Shown here in pieces: positions 62,420 to 64,000 of a stretch of 64,000 bases of DNA. The position numbers and the translations under genes were made by a program. The notes under the pieces are model-generated. The model was not told where the DNA came from. It saw nothing but the letters and a program-made list of their open reading frames with translations, and searched no databases. The DNA lies in contig CM035420.1 of the NCBI GenBank assembly GCA_020310875.1, positions 183,926,559-183,990,558 of the forward strand, given 5' to 3'. This stretch comes from Ceratopteris richardii (lineage: Eukaryota; Streptophyta; Polypodiopsida; Polypodiales; Pteridaceae). The stretch's first letter is position 1, and the number at the start of each line of letters is the position of its first letter.

Positions 62420-63049
62420 GCTCAGTGATGAGTAGCACCTCCTTTAATGTCAATCCGGGAAGACGTGAGGATGGTATGAAGACCTCGAGCAAGTGGAGGC
62501 ACAAGTGCGTGAGTGAGAAGCACACAAACATGCACACACATGCACACACGCGCGCACACACGGCAAGACAAAGAGTGAGAAGCAATGGAGTTCTTAGATT
62601 ACTTTCAAAAAGCTCTTACAAGTTCATTTCAATTACAATCTAACCTGAAAAATGAGCTCTCTAGCTCTATTTATAGTTTTTGACTAGGTTTTGGCCCTGT
62701 CCAGACCTAGTGTCCGGCCTAGTTAAAAATTAGGTTCCAGGGCCAATTTGAGGGCTTAAACGGAGTCTAAAAAATATGAAAATTGATATGTAGGCACTTC
62801 TAAGGCCCCTCAAGCTCAAGGACTCCTTGGCTTGCACAAAATGGAGCTACAAAAATATGAAATGGTATTTACAATGATTGTTAGTGATAAGAATCACTGT
62901 TATAAAGATGTTGATTTGGAAAAATTTGAAGGGCCTATCTGCCAGATTTGCATCGACTGCCTTGTCTACTTAATCCTTCACCTCGCTCTGACTCTCTCCG
63001 CTGGCTTCCTTGTCTAATCAGTCCTTGGGTGCCCATACTGCTCTCAACA
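62420..63049 (-). repeat. 3' LTR of Gypsy copy H
   Basis: About 630 bp, family-G LTR: AGAAGCACACAAACATGCAC, AAAAATGAGCTCTCTAGCTC, 'tgtccggcctagttaaaaat' and CAAGGACTCCTTGGCTTG match G2. The left 40 bp and right 120 bp are diverged. The right edge is CTCAACA. A polypurine tract GAGGGGGGGGG (minus strand, 63050-63060) follows. Confidence 0.8.
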
Positions 63050-63124
63050 CCCCCCCCCTCTCTCGCGTCTGTCGTCCGTGACATACCCTTGTTGCTGGGA
63101 GTGTTGGATGTAATATTCCACAAC

Positions 63125-64000
63125 CTAAGTGGAAAGCTGATGTTCTTGTATGCGTAGCCCTCTGGCCAAGGCTGTCATCATACGATCCCAATCAATTGGT
63201 CCTGGAATGTCCGGATGTGGCAGACGTAACTGATCTGCATGGATCGCTTGTTCTACTGCGAATAGATGTAGCAAATGTGTGGGTCTGGGAATGAAAATTT
63301 CTGAATGATATTCCCAGAATCCGGTAGAGAACATTTCCTCAAATGTCTGCTTGAAGCATGCGGGTAAGTACTTTATTCGTGCATGCCAGGCAAAGATTAT
63401 AGTGACCGAGGGAGTCTGGCTCATGTCGTAGACTAAATCCTTGTTACCTTGAGAGAATCCAGGGGCAAAGATGTATAGAGCTTGTACCATTCGAAAGGTT
63501 TTGAAGACAATGGTCATGAGCTCGAATATTTTCATACACATTTTCGCTGCTATGTCGGGTACATTATTTAGACGTGTAGACCAGTGCCGAATTGTTGATA
63601 TCATGTAGGCTACGGTTGGGGTCCCTCGAGGTGGAGCAAAATATGGATAGTTAACCCAAGCCGAGCATTCTTTATTGTTGCGTACCTTGATCGCAAATGC
63701 TTGCCAAGATCTGCGACATACCATTGGGCAATAACATGGATTATACTTGATATACAGTGGCATGGTTGCCCAGGTGCTCATCATCTCAGGGTAATCGGTT
63801 AGTAGACGTGCACGCCAATTAGGCTGGAAAATCGAGCCCGCACGCGCATCTATCGGTAAGTCCTCTGGCTCAAATTGAGTGGCAAATGTGGGCTCCTTCC
63901 CTGTATGTCTTTTAACTTCTGCATTATAATCATGTAGCAAGACAAAATAAGGCATGTATTGCGACTCTGATGTTGTGATTAACCGTTGGTGGGATAGGTT
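63125..64000 (-). CDS. ORF3 C-terminal part of copy H, open to window edge
   Basis: At least 291 open codons, running past 64000 on the minus strand. Blocks: MPYFVLLHDYNAEVKRHTGK, FQPNWRARLLTDYPEMMSTW, YNPCYCPMVCRRSWQAFAIK, YFAPPRGTPTVAYMISTIRH, then NKDLVYDMSQTPSVTIIFAW, HARIKYLPACFKQTFEEMFS, PTHLLHLFAVEQAI, RGLRIQEHQLST. The last 120 residues match G2's ORF3 end (44671-44210). Residues before FSQGNKDLVYDM align poorly or not at all with the proline-rich part of G2, so H may keep an older, folded middle domain. No stops in this copy. Function unknown. Cysteines (CYC, CRR, CMK) are not in a recognised motif. Confidence 0.75.
   Translation of the reverse strand, partial: NLSHQRLITTSESQYMPYFVLLHDYNAEVKRHTGKEPTFATQFEPEDLPIDARAGSIFQPNWRARLLTDYPEMMSTWATMPLYIKYNPCYCPMVCRRSWQAFAIKVRNNKECSAWVNYPYFAPPRGTPTVAYMISTIRHWSTRLNNVPDIAAKMCMKIFELMTIVFKTFRMVQALYIFAPGFSQGNKDLVYDMSQTPSVTIIFAWHARIKYLPACFKQTFEEMFSTGFWEYHSEIFIPRPTHLLHLFAVEQAIHADQLRLPHPDIPGPIDWDRMMTALARGLRIQEHQLST

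Overview
This is nuclear DNA of a land plant with a large, repeat-rich genome. The window holds one intact host gene, a six-exon HSP90 co-chaperone p23 at 20342-22513. Nearly everything else that can be identified is retrotransposon: Ty3/Gypsy elements of two kinds, at least seven Ty1/Copia copies or fragments, LINE debris, microsatellites and element-derived tandem repeats. The sequence does not fix the species. No rRNA, free-standing tRNA gene or CRISPR was seen.

Layout. 1-5270: minus-strand wreck of a large tRNA-Asp-primed Gypsy family, here called 'family G' (copy G1), with an LTR that has internal sequence on both sides. 5309-5368: (TA)n. 5385-10373: plus-strand chromovirus remnant with a chromodomain and a 3' LTR carrying unusual inverted ends. 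10374-11756: Copia A. 11757-13949: nothing recognised. 13937-14405: Gypsy LTR and integrase fragment. 14406-18945: Copia B, the best preserved Copia pol. 19021-20341: AT-rich upstream region. 20342-22513: p23. 22514-26240: non-coding, with a duplication. 26240-31620: LINE remnant split by Copia C (26687-30815, 5-bp target duplication). 32140-33250: two small plus-strand Copia fragments. 33965-38778: Copia E. 38878-39088: compound microsatellite. 39476-39875: inverted partner of Copia E's LTR. 39969-41260: Copia F. 41345-42985: leader of a family-G copy containing the young 968-bp LTR element J.

43000-64000 is a nest of family G. Copy G2 (43571-59276, minus, 15.7 kb, both LTRs, perfect tRNA-Asp primer site) sits inside the 3' accessory ORF of an oppositely oriented copy, G3. 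G3 continues at 59277 and ends in an LTR at 59790-60429. That LTR runs straight into an integrase fragment and a second-protease ORF (60430-61647). Copia G (61648-62405) follows, then the LTR and 3' ORF of another copy, H, which runs off the right edge.

The most unusual content is the architecture of family G. Its order is LTR, PBS, leader with CG-rich palindromic tandem repeats, ORF0, gag, protease 1, RT, RNase H, two tandem H2C2 zinc domains, integrase, a second retropepsin-like ORF (ORF2), a single-frame accessory ORF of about 970 codons (ORF3), PPT, LTR. ORF2 is seen in two copies and ORF3 in four. All copies are decayed by stops and frameshifts. Young element J has a tRNA-like A box/B box module inside its LTR.
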